Below, in pieces: positions 30,921 to 42,400 of a DNA stretch of 64,000 bases. The stretch spans positions 128,377,681-128,441,680 of the forward strand of contig NC_086172.1 of the NCBI RefSeq assembly GCF_023053635.1, given 5' to 3'. The DNA comes from Elgaria multicarinata webbii. Its lineage: Eukaryota; Chordata; Lepidosauria; Squamata; Anguidae. The notes below the pieces were generated by a model. That model was not told where the DNA came from, did no database searches, and saw nothing but the letters and a program-made list of their open reading frames with translations. A program made the position numbers and the translations under genes. How positions within the stretch are numbered: the stretch's first letter is position 1; every line of letters starts with the position of its first letter.

Positions 30921-31570
30921 TTACACATCTGCAAAACAGAAATAGTAACAGCCATTTGGATGTTCCTTCTTAATGGGTCGGTGTGGGGGCCTGGGAAATT
31001 CTGAAGGGCCTGCCTCTTGTGACATAGAGCTGGAGCTGCAGCTGCTGCTTCTGCTGCTACTTCCAGCCACCGGTACCCTGACTCTATCCTCAACCAGTGG
31101 AGACCCAGGGCTCAGGTACCCTGCGGTGGTCTGAGTAGTGACAGTAGCAAAGGTGGCTGGGCCAGCATTGTTTTTCACATAGACATTTTTGATAGCCACT
31201 AATGTATGCGCCATGACGCTAAGGCTGTTGTTGAGATCTTGCATGCCTTGCTGCAGCAGCCGAAGATTATGGTTGATACTATCAAAGCCAGACTGGATGA
31301 CGTGCAGCTGGTTCTGCTGGATCTGCAATAGATCCTCTTCTGAAATTTCACTGGGGTCTGTCTGGGGTTGAGTTTTTGTTTTGGCTTTTACTTTTCCACA
31401 GGGCCCTCCATTTTGTATCCCCAAAAAAGGTAGTTGCTCTTGGCTAGGAGGAACTACAGCCATGTCCTCCGAGCTTTCTTCTGGTTCCACTACTTTCACT
31501 ACTATCTCTTCTTTTAGATTTATCTTCTCCACGCATGGTTGATGGGATGGGCCAGGATCATCTGTAAAAC
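30921..31570 (-). CDS. Myb/SANT gene exon 2 with stop
   Basis: Acceptor AG at 31572-31571. Two bases complete Gly, then FTDDPGPSHQPC. It holds the acidic segment, the helical segment and the Ser run, and ends NGCYYFCFADV with TAA at 30923-30921. Confidence 0.85.
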
Positions 31571-34500
31571 CTACGAAGGAAATGGAGGGAAGAGGAGAGA
31601 AAAGGTTAGATTCCACTACCTTTGTGGGTTCAACTTTCAGCTACTAGCCCAGGTATTACAGACATGTAAAATGCTGCCTAGATTTCTCTAGACTACAGAG
31701 TTTTTACTGAGTTTTCTCTCCTTCCATTGTAGTTTTAGGTTCAACTGGAAAGTAAAACACACATGTAACATGTCCACATGTCAAGATCAATCTCGAACTG
31801 AAGGCTGAAAAAAGGAGAGCCTCTTTTTTAAAATTTTTAGGGTTTTTTTAAAGTTACACAAACAAAAGAGTAAAGAGAAAACAAAGAATGGAGAATGTCA
31901 TTTCAAACTTCTCTTCCTCCATCTATATCCAAGAAATGTGACAATATTTACAGGGCACAAGATCAGAAATTAGGAGAATACCTTAAAGCAGCTTTGGTAT
32001 ACTAAAGCTGCCATAAGACCTTGTTTGTATTATTGGTATACACTAGGTCAGGAACCTATTCACTACTGAAAATTGTGTCTGTATGTCTCATGTTGCAAAC
32101 TTTTAATGAAGGGCAAGTCTTAGTGATCTAACAACATTAAATGTAGGGGCAGCTTTTTTAGCACAGCATCCATGCCAATATGGTATAGAAATATGTGTAT
32201 GACATGGACTGGAAAGATATTAGTTCAGTTTGGATAGCACAATGTGTGCTACCTTAAGCTGTTTGGAGGAAGGGTAGGGTGCAAATATGAAAAATAGATA
32301 TAATAAGACACATGGCACCTATTATCGCAGGGTCATCGAACGCTGACGGGAAGATGGAGGGAAAAATGCTCCCATTATTATGGCTTATTACATTTACTAA
32401 ATACCTTTCTCAAAACAAAACAAAACAAAAGACTCAAGGCAATTTACAGCAAAATTAAAACATACAAAATTTAATAAAGCTAAAAACAATTATCAATAAT
32501 TGGGGAACTGCTGCGAACATTTCAAATTTTGAACTGAAGTAGAAAATCAAGTACATGGGACATCTGTGCAGACATGCCCTTAGAAGATCTGAGTCAATAT
32601 CAATTACCTAGCAATTAACATTTGTAGAAAGGGGTGGGGTGGGGGTAAAGAGAGGAATACAACAAGAAGCTTGTGTCTGGAATAGAAAGTTGCCAAGACA
32701 GCTGATAAACAGGTAAGCATTTTAACACTGTTTCTAACATTCTCACAGTAGACCACATGCCTCATTCTGAGCAGTTGGCTATTTTCACGACTGATGCACA
32801 AATTACTGCTTGAGTTTCATACTCTTGGAAAGTATAATGTCAAGTTTATTTCTGCTATAGTTGAGACTGAATTACAGTTGGCTTGCTTTCACCTTCTACT
32901 CCAAATTCTATGCCTGTCAAAATGTGGGCAGGGCTGCAGTTCAGTGGTGGAGCACACACAAGAGGCCCCCAGCATCTCCAGGCAGGGCTTGGAAAGAGCC
33001 TTTTCTGAGACCTGGAAGAGAGCTGCTGCCAGTCACTGGGCCAGCTTGCATGGCATGACAGCCCATTTTGGGTGGATTTACCTACGAGGAACTGTGGCGC
33101 ATGTTGGCCACCATTATAAATATCCAAGCCCTGGCCAGGCTTGTCATGTCCTCTGAATCCAGGTGGGTGGGGGTTATTTCAGGGTTAAACAGCACTCATA
33201 TAACCCTAAAACAGACTATGGCTTATGCAAGGGCTGTTTAACCCTGAAATAATCCCCGTTGCCTAGGTTTGGACAACACAAGTCACAGTAACTCCAATTT
33301 GCAAATAATGGTGGACAGCACATGATGCATAACTCCAAGGGTTAATTAACCCATGGTGGGCTGTTATGTACTCCAAACTAGGTCACTGTCTGAACTAGAT
33401 GGTCCAATAGTCTGACTTGGTGTAAGTTTCCTTTTTCTTGACACAAATGACTCATTTCGGGCCGGTATAAAAACTGTAACAGGACAGGACAGAATGGGCC
33501 CTTGATTTATTTTTTAAAAGACTGCCAAAAACAACAGCATGTGATAGAGACCTTGGAGAATGATATTTTAGGGCTGAAACCCTAGCAATATATTATTATT
33601 AACCCCATAATGCCCAGAACCCATCCAGAACAAAACAGACTGGCTTGAAACCCAACTTCTAAGTGAGGCAAACCAATGAAATCCCCCAGTCACATGTCTA
33701 GAAAGAAGTGATGTAATAAGCCATGAAATGTCCATAGAAAACATGTTTCAATAAAAGTTTGTAAAAATGGCCCAGAACACCACTTCCAAGTGAGCCAAAT
33801 CAACCAAATTCATCAGTCACACATAACTGGATAGGAGGTAGGGATGCCAGAAGCCATGAAACCTCCACATAAACCATATTCTGGTATGTTCCTGACAATA
33901 AATGGTATCTAGGGGAAATGGCCTGGAACATCAACAGCTGAGTGAGACAAAACAACCAAATTCACCATGTACACATGACTTGATGGGAGCGATATAAACA
34001 CCTACAAACATCCATAGAAACCACTCTCTGGTATCTGTTCCAGGCAACAGTTTATATTCCTCAATGCAATATGCAGTCCGGAATGCCAATTTCCCAACTA
34101 GTCAAATCAAAGAATACCCGCAATTATCAGCCACAAAACATCCTCAGAAACCACATTCCAGTATCTGTTGCAGGTAATAAACCGTATCCTGGAAAAATGG
34201 TCTGGAACGGCAGTTTCCCAGGTCAGGAAACCAACCAAATTTCTACATTGGACTAGACTGAAAATTATTTATGATTTTAAATAAAGTTGTTCTGGGCAAT
34301 AGGCAATTGAGGAGGTCATAATGCCAATTTCCCATGCATTCTTGACATGAAAATGCTGTAATGACATGCTATATTGAATCAAATGGGAAGTGGGGGGAGG
34401 GGGAACAGCCTGAAATAGGAAGTTGAGGTTCTAGGCCATTTTCCAGATTATGGACTATTATCAGATGGGTACTGAAACATGGTTTCTGTGGAAGTTTCAA

Positions 34501-35617
34501 AGCATCTTCCATCATTCCCACCTAGTAATGTATGACTGGTGATTCTGAGCATTATGGGGTTAATAATACACATTTCAAGGGTTTCAGCCCTAAAATATTG
34601 TTCTCCAAACTCTCTAACTTATGCCATTGTTTTTGACAAATGTTTAGCTTCCCATCTAAATCAAACTCCATTCCAGCTTTTACGCTGTCCCCTCGTTTCA
34701 GCATAAGGACGCTCCTCCAGTCCCTTGTGAAAGCAGCCCTTCAACAGAAGGGCCCGCTCCACGATGTTCCGACCCTAAGGCAAGTTTGCGTTACTTTTAA
34801 GAGCGTCACGCTGCAGGTCATGGGGTTTGCCTCTTACCCAAAGGGGATCCTGAAGATCAGTAAGTAGCTTCAAGAAAAACGCGTGGGCAGTTACGGGATG
34901 CCACAGAATAATGTGCCAAGAGGAAGGGAAAGAGCGATCTCTCACCCTGCTCCAGAGTTTTGTAGGGCGAAGAGGGCCAATCACGTCAAATGTCCGCTGT
35001 GTGTAACGGAGCCCACCACAACCGCGGATTTGTGCTTGGCAGAGAGACAGGAAGGATGGCAGCAGCGAGGAGGGAGGCGACTGCCCACTATCTCAGCCCC
35101 ACAGAGGAGAAAGAGGCAGGCTGGATGGATGGATGGTCGCCCGCCCGCCCCCTCGTTCTAACTCACCGATCTCCGGCACGGAAGAGGCTCCCGGCAAGTC
35201 CAGCGTGTCGATGCCCCCGACGATGGGCAGAGTCTCGTTGGCAGCGGGGAGTCCGGAAGCGTAGGATCGGAGGTGGTCGGGCGGCGAGATCTCCTCGCTA
35301 GCCATGAGGAGGCCGAGCGAGCCGGGCTGCGGGACGGGCCCGCCGGGGCCTTGGGTGATGCGGCAGAGCTTGCTCCGGTCGCGGCGCTTCAGGTCCCGCC
35401 AGCGCTTCTTGAGGTCCTCCACCTCGCGGGGACAGGCGGCCACCGGGTTCACTTTGTGCCGGATCAGCTCCCAGACTTTGCGCTTCTGGCCCGGGGAGGC
35501 CCGGCCAGGCCCCGCCGCGAACAGCACCTGCTCGTGCTTCAGCACCTGCTCGATCAGCACCTCCGTCTCCGCCTCGTTGAAATTGGCTTTGCGCCGCTTG
35601 GGCGAGTCGTCCGCCAT
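30921..35617 (-). CDS. Myb/SANT-like DNA-binding domain protein, two exons
   Basis: A 366-codon gene read on the - strand. Residues about 8-95 form a trihelical Myb/SANT-like domain: RRKANFNEAETEVLIEQVL, then KRKVWELIRHKVNPVAACPR and EVEDLKKRWRDLKRRDRSKL. The layout matches NAIF1, MYPOP and MSANTD-type proteins. The middle is acidic and Pro/Ser-rich. A helical stretch with coiled-coil potential (EEDLLQIQQNQLHVIQSGFD onward) follows, then a Ser-rich run and a short basic end. Its role is probably nuclear DNA binding in transcription; this is a family inference, since no partner or target is known from the sequence. The intron joins G|GT in phase. It is divergently transcribed from CDAN1. The closest label may be 'MYPOP-like' or 'NAIF1-like', but I cannot choose. 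Confidence 0.85.
31571..32925 (-). other. Myb/SANT gene intron, left part
   Basis: 32380-32500 resembles an antisense LINE end (caatttacagcaaaattaaa). Otherwise unassigned. Confidence 0.45.
32928..33040 (+). mobile_element. tRNA-derived SINE, left part (split)
   Basis: A tRNA-like head (ttcagtggtggagcacacac) followed by catctccaggcagggcttgg and gagctgctgccagtcactg. The right end of the same SINE is at 33380-33440, after an inserted DNA element. Another copy, antisense, is at 57237-57800. Confidence 0.75.
33041..33379. mobile_element. palindromic DNA element(s) inserted in a SINE
   Basis: Contains ggttatttcagggttaaaca and its inverted partner tgtttaaccctgaaataatc around a short loop, plus a second small palindrome near 33340 (gggttaattaaccca). 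The outer ends are not certain; there may be two nested elements. Confidence 0.6.
33380..33440 (+). mobile_element. tRNA-derived SINE, right part
   Basis: ctagatggtccaatagtctg and ttggtgtaagtttcc match the usual end of the SINE whose head is at 32928. Confidence 0.7.
33500..34665. mobile_element. fold-back element with internal tandem repeats
   Basis: The arms at about 33518-33620 and 34535-34645 are inverted copies (shared block tattttagggctgaaaccct, and attattaaccccataatg against its complement). Inside are about five imperfect direct units of 127-152 bases, starting near 33624, 33771, 33922, 34074 and 34201, each beginning with a version of atggcccagaacaccac. Near 34420-34560 similar units run in the other orientation. 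No coding capacity is seen. The family is unknown to me. Confidence 0.75.
33624..34260 (+). repeat. imperfect tandem repeat, about five units of ~150 bases
   Basis: Each unit carries, in order, a ggaac... start, a caaccaaattc-like piece, a cacat-like piece, a ccatagaaacca-like piece and a ggtat-ctgttcc-like piece. Spacing between unit starts is about 147, 151, 152 and 127 bases. Confidence 0.75.
34666..35166 (-). other. Myb/SANT gene intron next to exon 1
   Basis: GC rises towards the promoter. No repeat recognised. Short open frames here have no recognisable protein. Confidence 0.5.
35167..35617 (-). CDS. Myb/SANT gene exon 1
   Basis: Starts at ATG 35617-35615 (MADDSPKRRKANF), which lies in a CpG island. 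It encodes the whole Myb/SANT domain and ends ...VPEIG with the donor gtgag at 35166-35162. GC content is far above that of exon 2. Confidence 0.85.
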
Positions 35618-36095
35618 CCTGAGCGCCCAACGGGTCCCGGCCCGGGAGCCAGAGAATAGGGAGGCTGCGCCCGCTTATTGTGCCGCCGCCGCTGCACCCG
35701 CCGGCTCTAGGCCAAACCCCGGGCCCTGCTCGGGAAGCAAATACCGCGCATGAGAGGAAAAGACGCGCAAACCCCCGGCGCAGGCGCCCCGCTTATTGAC
35801 ATGGGAGGCGGGGCGGGGGAGGAAATGCTTCCACTGCGGCTCCTCCTCGGAGCCCGCCCTGCCTTACCTTGCGCCAATCCCCTGCCCCTGAAGCGCTGGC
35901 GCCTCCCAATGGGAAGCCTGGCCGGGAAGCGGCCCCGACTCCGCCACTCGCCCGCGCGCTCTACTCCACGCCCCTTTCCCGGAGTCCGGGCATTCTGGCC
36001 CCGCCCCGCGGTATCTTTGGGCCGCTGCAGCGCGCGCGCTTCTTGTGCTCCCTGGGTGGTGCTGAAGCCCGCCTTCCCCCGAGGAGGAGGGAGGA

Positions 36096-36122
36096 GGCGA
36101 GCGAGCGAGCGAGCGAGCGCGC
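36096..36122. repeat. GCGA tetranucleotide run
   Basis: About six gagc units in the CpG island between the two first exons. May vary between individuals. Confidence 0.85.
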
Positions 36123-36373
36123 CCCTCTCCTCTCTCGCCCCGCCGCCGCACCCGGCGTGTTAAGTGTCTGTCTGGGCCGGTCCTCTCCCACGTGCTGCGC
36201 TCTAACCCGGAGTTAGAAGGGGATTAGAACCCGCCTCCTCCTGCTTTTTGGGTGCTTTTCTTTTCAGGGAGTCTTTGGGTCCGCAGCGAGGGTGGCGTTC
36301 TTCTTGCGCGCGCCTGCCCGAAGGCTCAGCGGGAGCAGCGGCGGGGGCAGCGCAAGCCAGCAGGAGGAGGGGG

Positions 36374-36469
36374 ATGGCGGCTGTGTTGGAGCTGTTGCTG
36401 AAGGACGTGGTGGCGGCCAGCGCTGTGGTGCGGTGGCTGGAGCCGAGCCAGAGCCCCTGCCCCGTCGAG
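36374..36469 (+). CDS. CDAN1: CDAN1 exon 1 (coding part)
   Basis: ATG at 36374 in the context ggggatggcgg. 32 codons, ending ...CPVE at donor gtaaac. Phase 0. MAAVLE matches the known codanin-1 start. Confidence 0.93.
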
Positions 36470-39400
36470 GTAAACACGCGCAGCCGCCAGGGCGAGCTTT
36501 GAAATAGTTACTCGCTGCGTCTGCAGCACGGGCGGGAAGTTTGCGGGCAACGAAGTGGCGCCCTGTTTTCCAAAGCCCTCGGCGCTGAAGGGGCGGCGGG
36601 AGAGAGAGAACCCCCCCCTCCTCCCTGCCCTGGCGACAGAAGCCTGAGGAAGGTTGCAGCCCTTGGGCCTGCACTGTGTAGGGTTCTTGAGCGTTCAGAG
36701 GCGGGCAGCGTTTCATGAGTCAAAGCTGCATCAAGCCCTTGGCATTTCTCTGAACTCCAAAGCCTCGTCCCCACCCCCGTTTGCCCGCCCCAGCCTTAAT
36801 AACAGCTGGCGGAACGGATACGGCAAGAATGAAACCGTTTCGATTCTCTGAAATAACCTCTACTAAGTTCAGTGCAACTTACTTATGAGTACGTATGCCT
36901 AGGGAGCTTCAGCAAAAAACACCTTTATCACCTCTTCTGCAGACGTATGAATGGCTGTACTTTATAATAACTTCTGTAGCAGTTTTGGGTGTACAGTTTG
37001 GATGTATTCTGTGGTGAGTTGTGCAGGAAGGCAGATTTAGGCTTGCTTTGCTTGTCAAATCCTTGCTTGTCAGTCTTTCTAGGCTGGCCCAAGGTCTTTT
37101 GCTGCCTGGGGCAAAGCAGCAAATATTACCTGCCCCCTTCCAAGACAGGGTGCATAATACCCAAGGTCAGTCAAGTTATTTTGATGGCTGAGGCAGCAAA
37201 TTCCACAAGCACCTTTGCCCCTCCCTGGCAGCAAAAAATTAACAGTTTGTTGCCCTTTCATGATATGTGAGGCAGCTGTTTTACTCTGCCTAATGATAGA
37301 GCCAGCCCTGAAGACACCATCAAAGATGTTACTGATTGTGGTCCAGACTTAACATGGCTCTGCCTAAAGCAGCAGCGTCTACGGTGGGATTCCAGTCTCT
37401 TTTTCTTATAGGCAGGGAGGCATACTTCTTTCTTCTTTCCATGTGTGAAAATATATAAGGCTGGACTGCTTAAAAGAGCTGTATACTTCCTGAGCTAAAC
37501 AAATAGCAACAGGTCATCTCCTGCACTAGCTGAAAGGGGTATGTATACATATGTGTTCAAAACACAAAGCTCCTTGTTTGTGAACAGGGGTCATGGGAAT
37601 TCTCTGGTATGGTAAGGATATTTATTTATTTAAGGATTTTTATGCCGCCATTCAGCCAAAAAAGGCTCTCACGGCGGCTTACAAAAGTATTTCTTGACAG
37701 TCGCTGCCACAGGCTTACAATCTAAAAGACATGAAACAAAAGGAAAGGGGATTGGGAGGGAGGAGGAGGAGGAGGGGAAAAGGAAAGCAAATTCAGGCAC
37801 TACAAACTTAGTTGGAAAGTTCAGCAGTTACAGTTGACAGCAGGAGGGAGGGGGCTCTCAGCTGGAGCTGGACCCAGGATATGTAAGTTTAATGTGCAAT
37901 ATTGCCACCTCTTGTTAGTGCAAAAGGGGTCGGTGTGTCATATAGTTGGGGATTAGTCTGAAGAGATAACTAGTTGGATGAGTATTAAGCAAGTCAATAT
38001 CTCTGTCATTTCACCAGTTTCGAGAGGATGGAAAGTAAGTTGGACTGTTCTCATAAATAGTATTTAAATATATTTTTGTATTTTTTATTTAAACTGGAGA
38101 GCCAGTGTGGTAGTGGTTAGAGTGTCAGATTGAGAATCGGGAGTTCCGGGTTCTACTCCATACTCGGCCATAGAAGCTCACTGGGTAACTTCAGACTCTC
38201 AGCCAAATCTGCCTCACAGGTTTGCTGTTGAGAGGATAAGATGGAGAGGAGGAGGTTTATATTCACCACCACGGTTTCCTTAAGGAGGAAAAGAAGGCGG
38301 GATATAAATGTAATAAATAAATAAACTGACAATTCTTGCTGCCTGATCATGATTTGAAAATGGTTCTCTTCTGTTTTCTGTATCCTCCTGTCTTGGGTCA
38401 GTTAATAATACATTCCACATGCCAGAGTGAAGATGCCAATTGTCAGCCAATAGTTGCTAGAGAAAGTTAAATATGGTTAGTTGAAACAAGTCAGCTTTGT
38501 AAACTATGCTTTGCAGCTTGCTTGTTTCAACAAACCAGTTAAGATTGACCATAGTTTGTCCAAGTTTTGAAGATGTGACAAGCTGTGGTTAACCTAAAAT
38601 AGAAGCAAAAGCTTCTGAACTCATAACCAAGCTGGAGGGAGGGTGAGCATCTAAGCCCAATGCTCACCATGGGTTAGTTTTGCATCTGCTGATGGGCAAA
38701 TTCATAATTTGCTCACTGAGTTACAAATTTTAAGTGCAGACAAAAATAAATTTAAACTTGCAGTAATACAAGGTAAGTACAAGCAGCCCAGCGTTTTAAA
38801 AAAACATTTTCTTCTTTAAAGACAGAAGCATCTCCAAGAGGCCAGGAAGCATGGCTATATGGGGGCAGTCATCATCCCCCACCACTTTCAGCCTCTGGAA
38901 ACTGTTATATGATCACATAGCACTGTTTCCAGGAATGATTCTGGCTCTGTATTGAAAGCATGTGGCAGGAGTTATGCTTCCTAGCCTGTTAAAGAGACTT
39001 GCCTTTAAAGAAGTTAAAATAAAGAAGTTGTTAAAGTTGCAGGTTGAGTGCAGAAAGCATAAATTAACTCTGATTGAATTACAACAAAACTGAAGTTTGT
39101 TGGAAATAAATTGGGGCTCGTTACTGATTCAAGAGTGATGAGCATGTCAGATTTGACTTACACATCAATCTCAAATTTCAGAGGCATCGTTAGTTACCTC
39201 TTAGAGCATCATCACACGGAGAAAATTGCGTTGGCTTACTGTCGCTTCTTTGCCTGCGTGTTTGTCCCTCATTACTTCCTCTTTTGAAAGACGAAGTCAA
39301 CAATGTGCATGTGGCCCGTTCAGTGGGCTGTTTTGGTCCCACGGCTTCTGCACGCAGCAGGAGATAGCGGCAATTTCTGTCTTTATTTTAAGTCAGACTT

Positions 39401-42400
39401 ACTGTTGTGTTTTTTTATGGCGCAAAGAAGGCTAGAAGGGGCGGGAGACAGACGATGTCATGAGAAGGAGCTGTAAAAATCTGTGAGTGCCCAGTAACAA
39501 GTGTTCGATAAACTGCTTGTCTGATGGAGCTGTTAATGAAACCAGTACTTTTTTTGTTGCTGCTTTTGTCGTTGTTTCAGTACTAAAGTAATGATGCCAA
39601 GGAACACTAGAGGGCAATGTATCTCTTGCTGTAGTTTCCCTCTAACATTATGAAAAGTACTACATTAGAGTTGAATTGTAGATTTAAAGGTGCAGTCTTA
39701 TTCCTTAGCACACATATTAGGCATATGTCCCACTGAATTCAGTGCTACTTACCATATCAGTGCTATTTTCTATGCCTAAAAGGTTTTCCTCAAAGCAGTT
39801 CTTGCATAAGAACATAAGAAGAGCCCTGATGCTGGATCAGACCAAGGGTCCATCTAGTCCAGCACTCCGTTCACACAGTGGCCGACCAGCCATCGGACAG
39901 GGATGAACAAGCAGCAACAGCACCCTCCCACCCATGTTCCGCAGCAACTGGTGCACACGGGCTTACTGCCTCGGATACTGGAGACAGCACACAACCATCA
40001 GGGCTAGTAGCCATTGTTAGCCTTCGCCTCTAGGAATTTACACAACCCCCTTTTAAAGCCATCCAAATTGGTGGCCATCGCAACATCTTGTGGTAGTGAG
40101 TTCTATAATTTAACTATGTGCTGTGTGAAGAAATACTTCCTTTTCTTTGTCCTGGACCTCCCACCAATCAGCTTCATGGGATGACCCCGGGTTCTAGTAT
40201 TTTGAGAGAGGGAGAAAAATGTCTCCCTTTCCACATTTTCCACACCATGCACAATTGTGTACACCTCTATCCTCTCTCCCTTTAGCCTCCTTTTTTCCAA
40301 TCTAAACAATCACAGTTGATGTGACCTTCCCTCATAGGGGGAGATGCTCCAGCCCCTTGACACTCTCAAAGAATTCTAATAGATTAGTGAGACAGGACTT
40401 GCCTTTGCGGAAGCCATGTTGATTCTTCTTCAGCAGGACCTGCCCTTCTATATGCTTACTAATTTTGTCTTTAATAATGGTTTCAACCAATTTACCTGGA
40501 ACAGATATTAAGCTAACCAGCCTGTAATTTCCTGGCCTTCTCAGTGGCTGCTCCGGTGCTCTGGAATTCTCTTCCTAGGGAAGCTAGACAGGCTCCCTCT
40601 TTGATGTGCTTTTGGAGGCAGTCAAAAACTTCCTTGTCCTGGCAGGCCTTTGGCGAATAATCTGGACTTTGGTCTATGCCTAGGACTTTTAAAATTGTCA
40701 TGCATTTTAAAAGTTTGTTTTAATATTGGAACATATTTAATATATTTGTAACTTTTTAACATTTCTATTTATAGGTTTTAACAGTATATGTTTTAATTTT
40801 GTTGGGGGTGACCATATGAAAAGAAGGACAGGGCTCCTGTATCTTTAACAGTTGTATTGAAAAGGGAATTTCTGCAGGTGTCATTTGTATATGTGGAGAA
40901 CATGGTGAAGTTTCCTCTTCATCACAACAGTTAAAGCTGCAGGAGCCCTGCCCTCTTTTAAATCTGGTCACTCTAGTATAGCTATTATTATTATTATTAT
41001 TATTATTTATTTATATAGCACCATCAGTGTACATGGTGCTGTACAGAGTAAAACAGTAAATAGCAAGACCCTGCCGCATAGGCTTACAATCTAATAAATA
41101 CAATCTAATACAATCTATAGCTCTTGCAGCTTTAACTGTTCTGATGAAGAGGGAATTTCACCAGATCCTCCATATATACAAATGACACTTGTTGAAATTC
41201 CCTTTTCTATGCAACTGTTAAAGATACAGGAGCCCTGTCCTCCTTTTCATATGGTCACCCTAATTTTGAAACACCTTGAGGCCCAGCATTGGGCAAAAGG
41301 CAGGATACAAATAAATATAATAAATAAAATACATAAATAATAAATCAGGTAAGAGAAAAATAATGTGTTTTTTTAATAAAGTGGTGTGGGGTTTTAGTTT
41401 TAGATCACTTGAATATTCTGTCTTTTGAAATTGGTTCATTTTGATTTAAATGTTTATAACTGGGCTTTTTAGCCAGTCTCATTCTTATAAAAATAGTGAA
41501 ATGTCAGTCTCTGCATACCTCTAGTTAAAAATAATTCAGTCTGAGCGTGTTGTGATATGTTTTGTTTTGTGTGTTTTGTTCAGGAAACCCAAGTCCACCC
41601 CAAGCTAGCCCTCCTTAATTCACTTCAGAAAGACTTTGTGCCTTTTTTACTGAATTACTTAAGGGAACAAACCAGTCGGATATTGACTAATGGACCATCT
41701 ACCCCTGCTAAAACTCCAAATGCCAAACTCCTTGGGATTTCTGCTAGGAACCAAAGAACAGGTCCTGAAAGGAGGTCTCCCAGTGTAACGGGGTCCAGTA
41801 GCAGTCGAGGGCTGCTTTTTTGTGATGCAACCCCTACCAGCTTGCATAGCTTTAATACCAGTATTTCTACTTCGGTATCACATGGATCTTCTGCCTTCAA
41901 TGAGTCAAGTGTACTTGGTTCCTTCAGTGATCTCAGCACCAGCCCAAGTCTTGGTTCAAGTCCCATTTTTTCTCGCAATGAGAGACGCTCTACTCAAAAA
42001 ACAAATCTGGGGAGTTTTCTTGTTGCTGCCCCAGTGAGGCGAGGCAGAAGGAAAGGTAACAGTTCTGCAACTGGTTCTGGCCGGCCGGTGGCACAAGACC
42101 TAGGAAGAAACTTGAACGATGAAGTGAAGCATGATGGTTCCTCGTTGGTTTCATCAAGGCAGAGGAAAGTGAGTCCTGTCTGTATGAGTTCTCCACCTGA
42201 CCAGCTTAACCTAAATGACTTGGAGGAGTTTCCACCCATGAGTACTGCTGGAATGATAAAGTAAGTCTTGGAGTGAGGCTTTATTAATTTCCTCTGGTAA
42301 TTTTACAGCTTTGAATTAAGGATGAACAAGTGTTTTGAAAATAGTGCTGCTAAGAATCCCCAGATTCTGCCGCATCTGCCTTGTAGGATGGCTGGAGAGG

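Larger units (their letters stand above)
35090..36620. promoter_or_regulatory. CpG island, divergent promoter of the Myb/SANT gene and CDAN1
   Basis: CpG-dense block covering both first exons. The two start codons are 756 bases apart, head to head. Visible sites include CCAAT at 35874-35878 and 35906-35910, GC boxes around 35810-35820 (ggaggcggggcggggga), and an E-box CACGTG at 36189-36194. No TATA box stands out. Transcription starts are not determined here. Confidence 0.8.
40516..41340 (+). mobile_element. L2-like LINE 3' end, sense, split by an inserted MITE
   Basis: 40540-40655 encodes the typical C-terminus ([20 protein letters not shown]). The 3' tail continues to about 40804 and resumes at 41270-41340 (ccttgaggcccagcattggg, aggcaggatacaaataaata). 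The stretch between is a MITE. Confidence 0.8.

Noticed and set aside
33618-34260. Regular spacing that could suggest a CRISPR array
   Set aside because: Units are about 150 bases, imperfect, without short repeats and unique spacers, and the genome is vertebrate.
34640-35301. Open frames on the + strand upstream of the island
   Set aside because: Short, no family resemblance, opposite to the Myb/SANT intron; no evidence of a gene.
35273-35753. Several overlapping open frames on both strands in the CpG island
   Set aside because: GC-rich DNA has few stops. They overlap Myb/SANT exon 1 or the promoter in other frames and match nothing I know.
38099-38200. tRNA-like head with A and B boxes
   Set aside because: Part of a Sauria-type SINE with the usual body and tail, not a tRNA gene. 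The same applies to 63295 and 58795.
41655-42239. Antisense frames opposite CDAN1 exon 2
   Set aside because: Shadows of the real coding exon.
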